A DNA stretch of 64,000 nucleotides from contig CASFRS010000005.1 in assembly GCA_949297125.1 (NCBI GenBank), positions 48,748 through 112,747 of the forward strand, given 5' to 3'. The notes under the pieces are model-generated. The model did no database searches. It had not been told where the DNA came from and was given only the letters and a program-made list of their open reading frames with translations. The position numbers were made by a program, and so were the translations under genes. Of this stretch, positions 36,723 to 45,536 are shown piece by piece (positions within the stretch are counted from its first letter, which is position 1; each line of letters starts with the position of its first letter). The DNA is from an uncultured Bacteroidales bacterium. GTDB taxonomy: Bacteria; Bacteroidota; Bacteroidia; Bacteroidales; G3-4614.

Positions 36723-37208
36723 TTATCCGCCGTGCTTTATTGCAAGCGGCATCCCTTCGGGAATAAAGGGCGAAATATCATATCCGAACCTTATAAGCTC
36801 CCGTATGCCCGACGAACTTATGTGGGCAAGTTCGGGCTCGGAAAAAAGCAGGACGGTTTCCGTACCGGCCAGCGCCCTGTTCATATCGGCCATGTTCCGT
36901 TCATACTCGAAGTCGGCAACGCTCCTTACTCCGCGGAGGATAAAGTCGGCCTTATGCTCCTTTACGGCGTCCACCGTAAGGCCGTTGTATGTAACCACTT
37001 CAACCCGGTTGTCCCCGGCGAAAAGGCTCTTTATCGAAGCTACCCTTTCCTGGGCCGGGAACATGCAGCGTTTGGCCTCGTTTATCCCTACGGCAATGAT
37101 AACGCGGTCCGCAATTTCAAGCCCTCTCTTTACGACCGACAGGTGTCCCCGCGTAAACGGGTCGAAACTCCCCGGGAAAAGGAGCGTACGTTCATGACAG
37201 GTCTTCAT
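36723..37208 (-). CDS. coaD: Phosphopantetheine adenylyltransferase
   Basis: 161 residues. Couples ATP to 4'-phosphopantetheine, giving dephospho-CoA. Nucleotidyltransferase motifs: [12 protein letters not shown] (T/HxGH type with His 21) near the start, [17 protein letters not shown] in the middle and [14 protein letters not shown] (ISSTxIR equivalent) near 130. The start lies inside the end of parE (17-base overlap), implying translational coupling. Confidence 0.96.
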   Translation of the reverse strand: MKTCHERTLLFPGSFDPFTRGHLSVVKRGLEIADRVIIAVGINEAKRCMFPAQERVASIKSLFAGDNRVEVVTYNGLTVDAVKEHKADFILRGVRSVADFEYERNMADMNRALAGTETVLLFSEPELAHISSSGIRELIRFGYDISPFIPEGMPLAIKHGG

Positions 37209-39057
37209 CCATTATAAGGTTTTGTATTATGAAATTCTGCCGTTCCATGGTGTTCTTGCCCATGTAGAACTCCAGCATGTCCGCAACCGAGTCCTGCTTG
37301 TGCAGGGTAACCTGGTCGAGCCTCATGTCCGGCCCTATGAAGTGGGCGAACTCGTTGGCCGAAATCTCCCCCAACCCCTTGAAGCGGGTTATTTCGGGGT
37401 GTGCCCCGGTCTTTTCAATTGCGGCCAGCCGTTCTTCCTCGGTGTAGCAGTAGTATGTATCGCGCTTGTTCCTGACCCTGAACAGCGGCGTCTGAAGTAT
37501 GTACACGTGCCCTTTCTTTATAAGGTCGGGGAAGAATTGCAGGAAAAACGTAATCAGCAGCAGGCGGATATGCATTCCGTCCACGTCGGCGTCGGTTGCA
37601 ATGACAATCTTGTTGTAGCGGAGGCCGTCCATGCCGTCCTCCACGTTCAAGGCCGCCTGCAACAGGTTGAACTCCTCGTTCTCGTAAACCGTGCGGCGTG
37701 TCTTGCCGTACGAATTGAGGGGTTTTCCGCGCAGGCTGAAAACGGCCTGCGTCTCCACGTCGCGGCTCAGCGTTATCGAACCGGTAGCCGAGTCTCCTTC
37801 GGTTATGAATATCGTCGATTTATCCTGGTTCTCCCCTTTGGCGTCGTTGTAGTGTATGCGGCAGTCGCGCAGTTTCTTGTTGTGGAGGCTTGTCTTTTTG
37901 GCCCTTTCCCGCGCCAGTTTGGTAACGCCGGCAATAGCCTTGCGCTCTTTTTCCGATTCCTGGATTTTTTTCTGCATTGCCTCGGCCGTTGCCGGTTCCT
38001 TGTGCAGGAAATTGTCCAGCTCCTTTTTCAGGAAATCGTTTATGAACTTGTTTATTGTAGGTCCGTCCGGGCCCATATCCTTCGAGCCCAGCCGGGTTTT
38101 GGTCTGCGATTCAAAAACCGGTTCTTCCACCTTTATGCTTACGGCCGCAACCATGCCGTTGCGGATATCCGAAAACTCGAAGTTTTTGTTGAAGAACTCC
38201 TTTATGGTCCTTGCCGAGGCCTCCTTAAAGGCCGTAAGGTGAGTTCCCCCCTGGGTGGTATGCTGCCCGTTTACGAATGAGTAGTATTCCTCGCCGTACT
38301 GGTTGCAGTGGGTCAGGGCCACTTCTATATCGTCCCCTTTCAGGTGGATTATCGGGTAAAGCTGCTCCGATGTCATCTTTTCGGCCAGCAGGTCGGTAAG
38401 CCCTCCCCTGGAATTGTATTTCCGGCCGTTATACACAATGGTGAGGCCGCTGTTCAGGTAAACGTAGTTTTTTATGAGGTTCTCTATGAACTCCTCCTGG
38501 TAGGCGTATTCCCCGAATATCGACTTGTCCCTGTCGGGCGTGAACCGTACCAGCGTACCGTTCTGCTGGCCGGTAGGGGTTACGGGGTTGTCCTCTGTCA
38601 GGGCACCGCGGTTGTAGACGATCTCCTTCATCTCCCCGCTGCGGAACGAGCAGATCTGGAATCTTTCCGAGAGGGCATTGACTGCCTTGATGCCCACACC
38701 GTTCAACCCTACCGATTTTTTGAACGCCTTGGAGTCGTATTTCGCCCCGGTGTTCATTTTCGATGAAACGTCGCGAACCTTGTCGAGCGGAATGCCGCGC
38801 CCGAAATCGCGCACTTCCACATCGTTTCCGGAGATATTGATTGTAATCTGCCGTCCGAATCCCATCATGTATTCGTCTATGGCATTATCGAGAACCTCTT
38901 TCAGCAGCACGTAAATTCCGTCCTCGGGGTGTGAGCCGTCGCCCAGCTTCCCTATGTACATTCCGGGGCGGCGTCGGATATGTTCTTTCCAGTCGAGCGT
39001 AACAATGGCATCCGAGCCGTATTGCAGTTCATTTTCAGTATTGAGGTTCTCTTCCAT
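37192..39057 (-). CDS. parE: DNA topoisomerase IV subunit B (ParE type)
   Basis: 621 residues from the ATG at 39055-39057. The GHKL ATPase shows [10 protein letters not shown] (Glu/Asn), GRGIPLDKV and [14 protein letters not shown]; the transducer contains [15 protein letters not shown] shows [12 protein letters not shown] and [12 protein letters not shown]. The opening ([23 protein letters not shown]) is that of the ParE-like paralogue of Bacteroidota rather than GyrB. Decatenates daughter chromosomes with ParC, which is not in the window. First gene of parE-coaD-S41; -7 element at 39262. Confidence 0.9.
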   Translation of the reverse strand: MEENLNTENELQYGSDAIVTLDWKEHIRRRPGMYIGKLGDGSHPEDGIYVLLKEVLDNAIDEYMMGFGRQITINISGNDVEVRDFGRGIPLDKVRDVSSKMNTGAKYDSKAFKKSVGLNGVGIKAVNALSERFQICSFRSGEMKEIVYNRGALTEDNPVTPTGQQNGTLVRFTPDRDKSIFGEYAYQEEFIENLIKNYVYLNSGLTIVYNGRKYNSRGGLTDLLAEKMTSEQLYPIIHLKGDDIEVALTHCNQYGEEYYSFVNGQHTTQGGTHLTAFKEASARTIKEFFNKNFEFSDIRNGMVAAVSIKVEEPVFESQTKTRLGSKDMGPDGPTINKFINDFLKKELDNFLHKEPATAEAMQKKIQESEKERKAIAGVTKLARERAKKTSLHNKKLRDCRIHYNDAKGENQDKSTIFITEGDSATGSITLSRDVETQAVFSLRGKPLNSYGKTRRTVYENEEFNLLQAALNVEDGMDGLRYNKIVIATDADVDGMHIRLLLITFFLQFFPDLIKKGHVYILQTPLFRVRNKRDTYYCYTEEERLAAIEKTGAHPEITRFKGLGEISANEFAHFIGPDMRLDQVTLHKQDSVADMLEFYMGKNTMERQNFIIQNLIMDEDLS

Positions 39058-39426
39058 GCAGATAAAAGACGAAAAATACAATCAAAAAATACGGTAAAAT
39101 ACCGGGTAAGGCGCGAGCGGCAGGACAAACCGTCCCGGATATTCCGGTAAAGCCGCAGAAAACCGCACCCGCGTGCCCGTGTGTGTGAAGATAGTGAAAG
39201 GTGAGAGCAGAGACAAATTCATTTGGCTATGCCGAACCGCATCTTGTCTTCGACTGAAAGTCAAAGATACGAAAAAATGGGATAAAAAGCACCAGTACGC
39301 CGTATGGAGGCAGAATTTGTGCGTTGAAAACCCAAAAAAAAACCGACAGACAGGTAAGGTCGGGCAATTTGCACCGGTAATTACGGCCTGTAAAAGCACA
39401 CCCGGCATTCCGTCCGGAAGGTGCCG
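39058..39426. other. Intergenic region with the parE -7 element
   Basis: 369 bases between two minus-strand genes. CAAAGATA at 39262-39269 reads TATCTTTG on the minus strand, a perfect -7, implying a leader near 200 bases for parE; no TTTG at -33. No gene, tRNA or clear hairpin recognised in the rest. Confidence 0.4.
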
Positions 39427-40278
39427 TTACAGTGGGTTCTCGCACCATGCCCCGCCCCTCAGCATCATGACGTGGCCGTATCCTGCAGCCTTGAGCAGTT
39501 CCTTGGCTTCGGCCAGTCCGCTTTGCATCAGGACAGGCACATGCGCATCGCTGTTTACAGTAAGTTCGATACCGAGGCGTTTCAGTTCGGCAAACCATTT
39601 TATGTTCGGGAAAAGGAAACCCTTGCCCTTGAAAGCCTTTGTATTTACCTCCAGCATCGTCCCCTTGGCCGCAATCCTCTCATAGTAGGCATGCACAAGA
39701 TCTTCATACCACTTTTCTCCGGTTATTCCGGGCGAGTATGCCGACGCGTTCATCGAAATCTTGTCCGGGTGTGCCGCAAAATCGAACCCGCCCCGTTCAA
39801 TCATGCTGAGCATCGCGGAGAAGTACTTCTCCACCAGGCGTCTTATATCCCCGCCGAAACGGTTGTCGGCAATCCGTTTGAAACTCTCCGCCGAGCAGTC
39901 TATTTCGGCATATCCGCCGTCGTCGCACCGCAGGAAATGCACCGCCCCTATCCGGTAATCCAGCGGCAGGGAGGCGAAGTAGGCGTCCGACGGGCCCCAT
40001 TCATCGCCGATATAGTCAATTTCCATACCCGTATAAAGCTCCAGCCGTCCTTCGTAAACTCTCTTCAACCGCTCCATTTCCGCGATGAAATCGGCAACCC
40101 TTTCCCGTTTCATGTTGCACCCCGACGGCAGCGGCAGCGGCGAGTGGGGGGTAACACCGTACGAGGCGAAGCCGAGCCATTCGGCCGTGGCCGCAAATTC
40201 GCCGATGTCGCACCTTCCGTCGCAGTAGGGGGTGTGCGAGTGGTAGTTTGTAAGCAGGTGTGCGGCAGATGCTCCCAT
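39427..40278 (-). CDS. PHP-domain histidinol-phosphatase-like protein
   Basis: 283 residues. PHP metal site: YHSHTPYCDG (His pair and Asp) near 13-22, TPHSP near 43, GMEIDYI (Glu) near 84, GAVHFLR and AAHPDK in the middle, VNSDAH close to the end. This is the HisK-type trinuclear metallo-phosphatase pattern. Whether its substrate is L-histidinol phosphate is uncertain because no his genes are nearby; it sits 13 bases after rnr. Starts at the ATG 40278, preceded by the rnr stop. Confidence 0.8.
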   Translation of the reverse strand: MGASAAHLLTNYHSHTPYCDGRCDIGEFAATAEWLGFASYGVTPHSPLPLPSGCNMKRERVADFIAEMERLKRVYEGRLELYTGMEIDYIGDEWGPSDAYFASLPLDYRIGAVHFLRCDDGGYAEIDCSAESFKRIADNRFGGDIRRLVEKYFSAMLSMIERGGFDFAAHPDKISMNASAYSPGITGEKWYEDLVHAYYERIAAKGTMLEVNTKAFKGKGFLFPNIKWFAELKRLGIELTVNSDAHVPVLMQSGLAEAKELLKAAGYGHVMMLRGGAWCENPL

Positions 40279-40291
40279 GACGGTTTGCGTA

Positions 40292-42448
40292 TTACTTTTT
40301 CCCTATCAGGGCAAAGTCCACCTGGCGCTTTTCCATGTTCACGCTTGCTATGCGTATTCGCAGCGGGTCTCCAAGGCGGTATATCTTGTGTGTGGAACGG
40401 CCGCGGGCGCAGTAGTTCTTCTCGTCGAACTCGTAAAAGTCGTCATCGAAGTCTCTGAACGGGACCATCCCCTCGCACTTGTTTTCATCAATTTCCACGT
40501 AAATTCCGAATTTGTTGATGCCCGAGATAGTTCCGTCGTATTCCATACCGAGGCGGTCGCCGAGGAATTCGGCCTGTTTGTATTTTATCGAAGCCCTTTC
40601 GGCGTTGGCGGCTGTCATTTCCATATCCGACGAGTGTCGGCACATCTCCTCCAGTTTTTTCTGGTTCACGCTCCGGCCTCCGGCGAGGTAGCGTTCCAGC
40701 AGCCGGTGTACCATGACATCGGGGTATCGGCGGATAGGCGATGTAAAATGCGTATAATAGCTGAATGCCAGACCGTAGTGTCCAATGTTCTTGGTCGTGT
40801 AAACGGCCTTTGCCATGGCACGGATCGTTATTGTCGAAATAAGGTTCTCCTCGGGTTTGTCTTTGGCCTTGTGCAACATGGAGTTGATGGAATCGGTGAG
40901 TTGTCCGCGCGTCCCGTCTGTTTTCAGCGAGTACCCGAGGCGGCGTACAAACTTCGACACGTCGTTCATCTTTTCCGAATCGGGCAGGTCGTGCACCCTG
41001 TACACGAAAGCCTTTTTCGCTTTCCCTTTGGGCACTTTGCCTATGGCCTCCGCAACGGTGCGGTTGGCCAGCAGCATGAACTCCTCAATGAGTTTGTTGG
41101 CATCTTTCGACTCCTTGAAGTATACGCTTACGGGTTTGCCGTTTTCGTCAATGTCGAAACGCACCTCGCACCTGTCGAAATCTATCGACCCGCGCGAAAA
41201 GCGGCGTTTGCGCAACTTGTGGGCCAGATCGTTCAGTCTGGAGAGTTCCGTTACGTATTCCCCTTCGCCCTTTTCCAGGATCTCCTGCACCTCTTCGTAT
41301 GTAAAGCGGCGGTCGGAGCGGATAACGCACCTCCTTATCCTTGAAGAGACAATATCCGCCTCTCCGTTCATTTCAAATACGGCCGAGAAACAGAACTTGT
41401 CTTCGTCCGGCCGGAGCGAGCAGAGTTCGTTGCAGAGCCTTTCGGGCAGCATCGGTATGGTCCTGTCCACAAGATATACCGACGTGGCCCTTTCGTAAGC
41501 CTCCTTGTCTATAATGCTGCCGGGCTTGACGTAATACGTAACGTCTGCAATATGTACGCCCACTTCCGTATTCCCGTTTTCCAGAGTCCTTATCGAAAGG
41601 GCGTCGTCGAAATCCTTCGCATCCTTGGGGTCTATCGTAAAGGTGGTAACCTTCCTGAAATCCTCACGGCGGGCAATCTCTTCCTCCGGCAGTTCGCTGC
41701 CTATCTTGTCGGCTGCTTCCTCCACCTTCTGCGGATACCTGTACGGAAGGCCGAATTCGGCGAGGATTGCGTGCATTTCGGTGTTGTTCTCCCCGGGTGT
41801 GCCGAGGCGGTCCACAATCTCTCCCACGGGGTTGTTCTCCCACGGTTCCCAACTCGTAATGCGGGCGAGGACCTTGTCTCCGTCGCGGGCTCCGTGCAGT
41901 TTGTCGAGAGGGATATATATGTCGCTGTCCAGTACGCGGTTGTTGGTTACTAAAAAGGCATAGTGTTTCTTTACTTCCAGAACCCCCACGAACGTATGTT
42001 CGGCCCGCTCCTTGATGCCCGAAACGCGCCCTTCAAGGTCGTGGCGGCGGCGTTTGGTAAGCAGTACGTACTCCACCCTGTCGCCGGTGAGGGCATGCAG
42101 CGAATCTTCGTCCTTTACGGCAATCGGTTCGCCCCCCCCCTCGGGGATTATGTAATGCCCCCCGTGTCCCTTTCTCTGGAAAATACCTTCGTGCAGGTCC
42201 TTCTTGGGGTTGCGGCGGTAACGTCCGGGGTCGGCCTCGCACAGGAACTTCTCCTTGCACATCTGTTGCAGGATTGAGGCGACTTCGCATTTTTCAGGTT
42301 CCGTTTTTGCGTCTATCCCCCTTGAAACCTGCTTGTAGTTGTATATGTTTGACGGGCGTTCGTTGAAGAATTTTTCAATCCTTTTTATAATCTCGCTTTT
42401 TGTAAGCCTTTTTCTCTCCTTGCCCTTGCTCTTTTTTTTCATGCTCAT
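40292..42448 (-). CDS. rnr: Ribonuclease R
   Basis: 3'-5' exoribonuclease of structured RNA. 718 residues from the ATG at 42446-42448 (MSMKKKSKGKERKR, a basic N-terminus); an in-frame start further upstream would add a Pro/Ala-rich 27 residues unlike the family. Winged-helix and cold-shock domains lie in the first 230 residues, the RNB catalytic domain begins at FTIDPKDAKDFDDALS with its metal Asp set, YYTHFTSPIRRYPD is the conserved C-terminal part of RNB, and an S1 domain (YDGTISGINKFGIYVEIDE) ends the protein. Confidence 0.94.
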   Translation of the reverse strand: MSMKKKSKGKERKRLTKSEIIKRIEKFFNERPSNIYNYKQVSRGIDAKTEPEKCEVASILQQMCKEKFLCEADPGRYRRNPKKDLHEGIFQRKGHGGHYIIPEGGGEPIAVKDEDSLHALTGDRVEYVLLTKRRRHDLEGRVSGIKERAEHTFVGVLEVKKHYAFLVTNNRVLDSDIYIPLDKLHGARDGDKVLARITSWEPWENNPVGEIVDRLGTPGENNTEMHAILAEFGLPYRYPQKVEEAADKIGSELPEEEIARREDFRKVTTFTIDPKDAKDFDDALSIRTLENGNTEVGVHIADVTYYVKPGSIIDKEAYERATSVYLVDRTIPMLPERLCNELCSLRPDEDKFCFSAVFEMNGEADIVSSRIRRCVIRSDRRFTYEEVQEILEKGEGEYVTELSRLNDLAHKLRKRRFSRGSIDFDRCEVRFDIDENGKPVSVYFKESKDANKLIEEFMLLANRTVAEAIGKVPKGKAKKAFVYRVHDLPDSEKMNDVSKFVRRLGYSLKTDGTRGQLTDSINSMLHKAKDKPEENLISTITIRAMAKAVYTTKNIGHYGLAFSYYTHFTSPIRRYPDVMVHRLLERYLAGGRSVNQKKLEEMCRHSSDMEMTAANAERASIKYKQAEFLGDRLGMEYDGTISGINKFGIYVEIDENKCEGMVPFRDFDDDFYEFDEKNYCARGRSTHKIYRLGDPLRIRIASVNMEKRQVDFALIGKK

Positions 42449-42565
42449 CGTACCTGTAAGTTTTATTGTGGATACCTGTTCCGCCGGTGCAGAAGCCGGC
42501 CGGGGAGGCGGGAAAGGCAAAGTAAGCAATAATTTCCGTAATATCCCCTTTCCCGGCGTTAAAAA

Positions 42566-43843
42566 TTACCCGTTGAAGCAGACGGTCCGGATATTCTCCC
42601 CGGCGACCCTCCTGACAATGTGCGCCCCTATCCTGCATTCAAGGCAACGGCGTCGGGCGCAATAGCTGTTCTGCAGTTCTATCATGGCCTGCGAGGCCAG
42701 TGCATTGTCGCACGGCAGGCCGCAGGCCGAAAAACGTCTGGTTATATGGTTTTTCTCGGGCCTGCACCCTTCGACAAGGATTATTGCCCGTTCGGCAAAG
42801 GTATCGCGTCCCGACCGGCAGGAGTAGGCATACAGCAGCGGGGCAACGCTGTTGATAAGTATGATGTCGCATCCTCCTCTGCCGAGGCTCTTTTTCACCG
42901 GCGGCGTTTCATGCCCGAAAGTGTAGTGCGTATCCCAGTAGTCGTCCAGGTAAAGTGTGAAAATCTTGCGTATCTCTTCGGCATTGCGTGCGTCCGTAAT
43001 TCTGGCGAAGATACCGTCGTAAGATGTAATAAGTTTGGCCAGGAATGCAATTCTCTGGTGCGGGAAATTCGACGGGCGCATCCCCCCGAAACGCCATTTG
43101 TCCTTTCCTCCGATAGGGGCGAGCGAAAATTTCCTGCTCAAGAAATCGAATTCGTTGCAGAGGCGTGCGGTATAGCCGTCGCAGGCCCCGTCCGCCCTTC
43201 CCAGCAGGCCGGCGCACCCGAACAGCATGGCCTCCGTCTGAAAAGGCGAATCGGCGTGTTTGCGCAGAAAAGCCAGCGGCAGGCTTCTTGCCGTCTCTTC
43301 AAACGGGTCGCCGTTTATCCCGAACCCGAGGCTTCTGGCAACCGATACGTAACAGGTCTCTTCCCAGTCGCCGTTATACGCATCCAGCCATTTCAACACC
43401 CTCAGGCTCTTGTTCTGGAGCCGTTCCAGCGCCAGCGACGTAAACAGGTCGGCGGTAAACAGCGGCGACAGGCCCGGCATCGCCTCCGCGCATGGCGGCT
43501 CTTCCGTCCTTGAGCGCAACCCCCTTGCAACATCCCTTGTTTCCTGACCGAGGTCCAGAAGCAGCGTGGGGACGGGCGAACTCCATTTGCGCATGTCTCC
43601 GCCGGCTTCCGCCACCCTCAGGATAATGCCGTTCCCCCCTCCGTTCCGGCAGGACGGCATAACTTCCACGCACCCTTTTACCGCAACACCGTCAAGCTCT
43701 ATCGCGGCGTCCGCAAACAGCCCGCTGCCGCAGGGCGTTTCCGTGCCGGGCGAGATTACCCGTACCACCATGCCGTTGCAGCATTGCAGCCGGTCTCTTT
43801 TCAACAAGCCGTTTTTCCAAATGAAAGCGAGAATATCCTCCAT
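42566..43843 (-). CDS. DUF2851 family protein
   Basis: 425 residues, family length. It opens MEDILAFIWKNGLLKRDRLQ, typical of DUF2851, with the conserved GLFADAAIELDGVAVKGCVEV strand region, YEETCY-like DWEETCYVSVARSLGFGINGDPFE and PSNFPHQRIAFLAKL near 265. Four Cys in the C-terminal tail (CARRRCLECRIG) may form a metal site. Only found in Bacteroidota; function unknown. One base of the -7 consensus is off upstream (TAGCTTTC on the minus strand at 43868-43875). Confidence 0.85.
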   Translation of the reverse strand: MEDILAFIWKNGLLKRDRLQCCNGMVVRVISPGTETPCGSGLFADAAIELDGVAVKGCVEVMPSCRNGGGNGIILRVAEAGGDMRKWSSPVPTLLLDLGQETRDVARGLRSRTEEPPCAEAMPGLSPLFTADLFTSLALERLQNKSLRVLKWLDAYNGDWEETCYVSVARSLGFGINGDPFEETARSLPLAFLRKHADSPFQTEAMLFGCAGLLGRADGACDGYTARLCNEFDFLSRKFSLAPIGGKDKWRFGGMRPSNFPHQRIAFLAKLITSYDGIFARITDARNAEEIRKIFTLYLDDYWDTHYTFGHETPPVKKSLGRGGCDIILINSVAPLLYAYSCRSGRDTFAERAIILVEGCRPEKNHITRRFSACGLPCDNALASQAMIELQNSYCARRRCLECRIGAHIVRRVAGENIRTVCFNG

Positions 43844-43906
43844 TTCTCCGTTTTATGTTTTTACCTGAGAAAGCTAATGCGAATATAGCGAAATATTCCC
43901 GTACAT

Positions 43907-43945
43907 GAAAAATAAGGGAGCGCACCGCAATATCGGCGCACTCCC
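43907..43945 (-). terminator. Terminator after the surface lipoprotein gene
   Basis: GGGAGCGCACCG (43916-43927) pairs with CGGCGCACTCCC (43934-43945) with two mismatches and a six-base loop; on the minus strand it is followed by TTATTTTTC. Confidence 0.7.
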
Positions 43946-43986
43946 CGGTTTCCCCGTAAGGGGAGGTGAGGTATATGGTATCAGAA

Positions 43987-45462
43987 TTAATAAACCGTGT
44001 TCTGCGGGTCGAAGTTGGTCCAGCCGCTCATCCAGTTGTTCGATGCGCTCTCTTCAGGAGCGAAAGCCCCGCGGTAGCTTACCTGAGTGAAGAAGGGGTC
44101 CTGAACATTTGCATGGCTCCAGTCGGCACCGCTTGCAAGAGGCGAATTTGCGGCGGGGCAGAAGTCGGGATTGTTTATATCCAGCGGGTTACCCTGCAAC
44201 ATGAGGTCGGCGAGCGAAGCAAGAGGTTGCGAGTTCTTTCTTGCAGCGTCGTTCCAGTAGGTGGTAACAAACGTGCCGGCATCGGCGGTATTGACCACAT
44301 CCTCGCGGTTTTTCGGGTTCAATGCCGCATCCTGGAAATTCTTGCGGGTCCCGGCCATGACGTTGCCCATAACGTTGCAGTATCCTGCAAGGGCGTCTTC
44401 CTGGGTTGTGGAACCGCTCTTGTCGTTTTCTATTATCAGGCCTACGGGCCATGCGGCAATAACCGAGTTGAAGAGGTTCAACTCCGACGAGCGGCGGATC
44501 TGTACGCCGGTCTGGAATACTCCCATGTCGCTGCCGTGGGTGTTCCCTTCGTCAACATATGTTGCGGGGTTGTCGACAGGACCGAACAGCGATACGTTCG
44601 CAAATACGGGACGTGTGCGGGGGTCGATAGGCTGGCCTCCCGATTCGTTGTCGCTTTCAAACCCGTTTGAAGAAGACTTGTCGGCATATTTCGGGTCGCG
44701 CAACCCTACAACGAACTGAAGTTTTCCGCGGTAGCCGTTATCGGTATCGAAGTCGTCGTCCCACGTACCCAGAGCCACAAGGTGCTTGCAGTTTACAGTA
44801 CCGCCGAACCATTCGTAGCTGTCGTCGCCCGAATACGAAACCTGGACATAGTCCACTTCTGTGCCGCTTCCTACAGAACCGAAGGTTATCGAGTTTATTT
44901 CATTGTCGGTAGAGTACTCTATTCCGGCATACTCGACCCTCACGTATTTCAGCACACCCGAGTTGTCGTTGTCGTTCGTCCCTCCGTGCTGCGAGCGCAC
45001 GCCGCCTTCAATCGTCATCTCGCCCTTGTTGTTGACGGCGTTGCCAAGCAGGATTATGCCGCCCCAGTCGCCCGGTTTGCGCATTCCCGGAGCCTGTGCC
45101 GAGGTAAACACGATGGGGTTGTTTTTCTCCCCTTCGGCAATCAATTTCGCACCGCGCTCAACAATAAGCGTACCCTTGCTGTCTTTGTCCCCCTTTATTA
45201 CCGTACCCGGTTCAATAGTCAGGGTGTGTCCGTTTGTAACATACACCCAGCCGAGCAGGTTGTAGTTCTTGTCGGCGGTAAGGGTCATGTCTTCGTTGAT
45301 TTCAAAGGCGTTGGAACCGTCGCCGAGGTTTACGGTCTCTTTTGTGTTGCCCCCGTTTCCTCCGCCCTGGAGGTTGTCGTTGTCATCGTCGCTGCAGGAG
45401 GCCATACCCATTGCCGTCGTTATCGCTGCGATAAGTACGGCGCTTTTGAAAAATGTTTTCAT
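43987..45462 (-). CDS. Surface lipoprotein with predicted beta-helix, partner of the TonB receptor
   Basis: 491 residues from the ATG at 45460-45462. Lipoprotein signal with lipobox MASC (Cys 23) followed at once by SDDDND, which matches the acidic lipoprotein export signal (S-D-D-D) that directs surface display in Bacteroidota. The body has the repeating short-strand pattern of right-handed beta-helix proteins (LTIEPGTVIKGDKDSKGTLIVERGAKLIAEG, WGGIILLGNA, LKYVRVEYAGIEY, DYVQVSYSGDDSYEWFGG). Similar proteins are sometimes labelled 'multidrug transporter' in databases, without basis. Lies 74 bases after the TonB receptor gene and probably shares its transcript; likely a surface ligand-binding partner replacing SusD, by inference. 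Confidence 0.78.
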   Translation of the reverse strand: MKTFFKSAVLIAAITTAMGMASCSDDDNDNLQGGGNGGNTKETVNLGDGSNAFEINEDMTLTADKNYNLLGWVYVTNGHTLTIEPGTVIKGDKDSKGTLIVERGAKLIAEGEKNNPIVFTSAQAPGMRKPGDWGGIILLGNAVNNKGEMTIEGGVRSQHGGTNDNDNSGVLKYVRVEYAGIEYSTDNEINSITFGSVGSGTEVDYVQVSYSGDDSYEWFGGTVNCKHLVALGTWDDDFDTDNGYRGKLQFVVGLRDPKYADKSSSNGFESDNESGGQPIDPRTRPVFANVSLFGPVDNPATYVDEGNTHGSDMGVFQTGVQIRRSSELNLFNSVIAAWPVGLIIENDKSGSTTQEDALAGYCNVMGNVMAGTRKNFQDAALNPKNREDVVNTADAGTFVTTYWNDAARKNSQPLASLADLMLQGNPLDINNPDFCPAANSPLASGADWSHANVQDPFFTQVSYRGAFAPEESASNNWMSGWTNFDPQNTVY

Positions 45463-45536
45463 AATTTTCTTGTTTAAATCAGTGTGATACAGTTTCAGTT
45501 TTAGTTTCAATTCTCTGGTAAATATTGTCGGTTAAA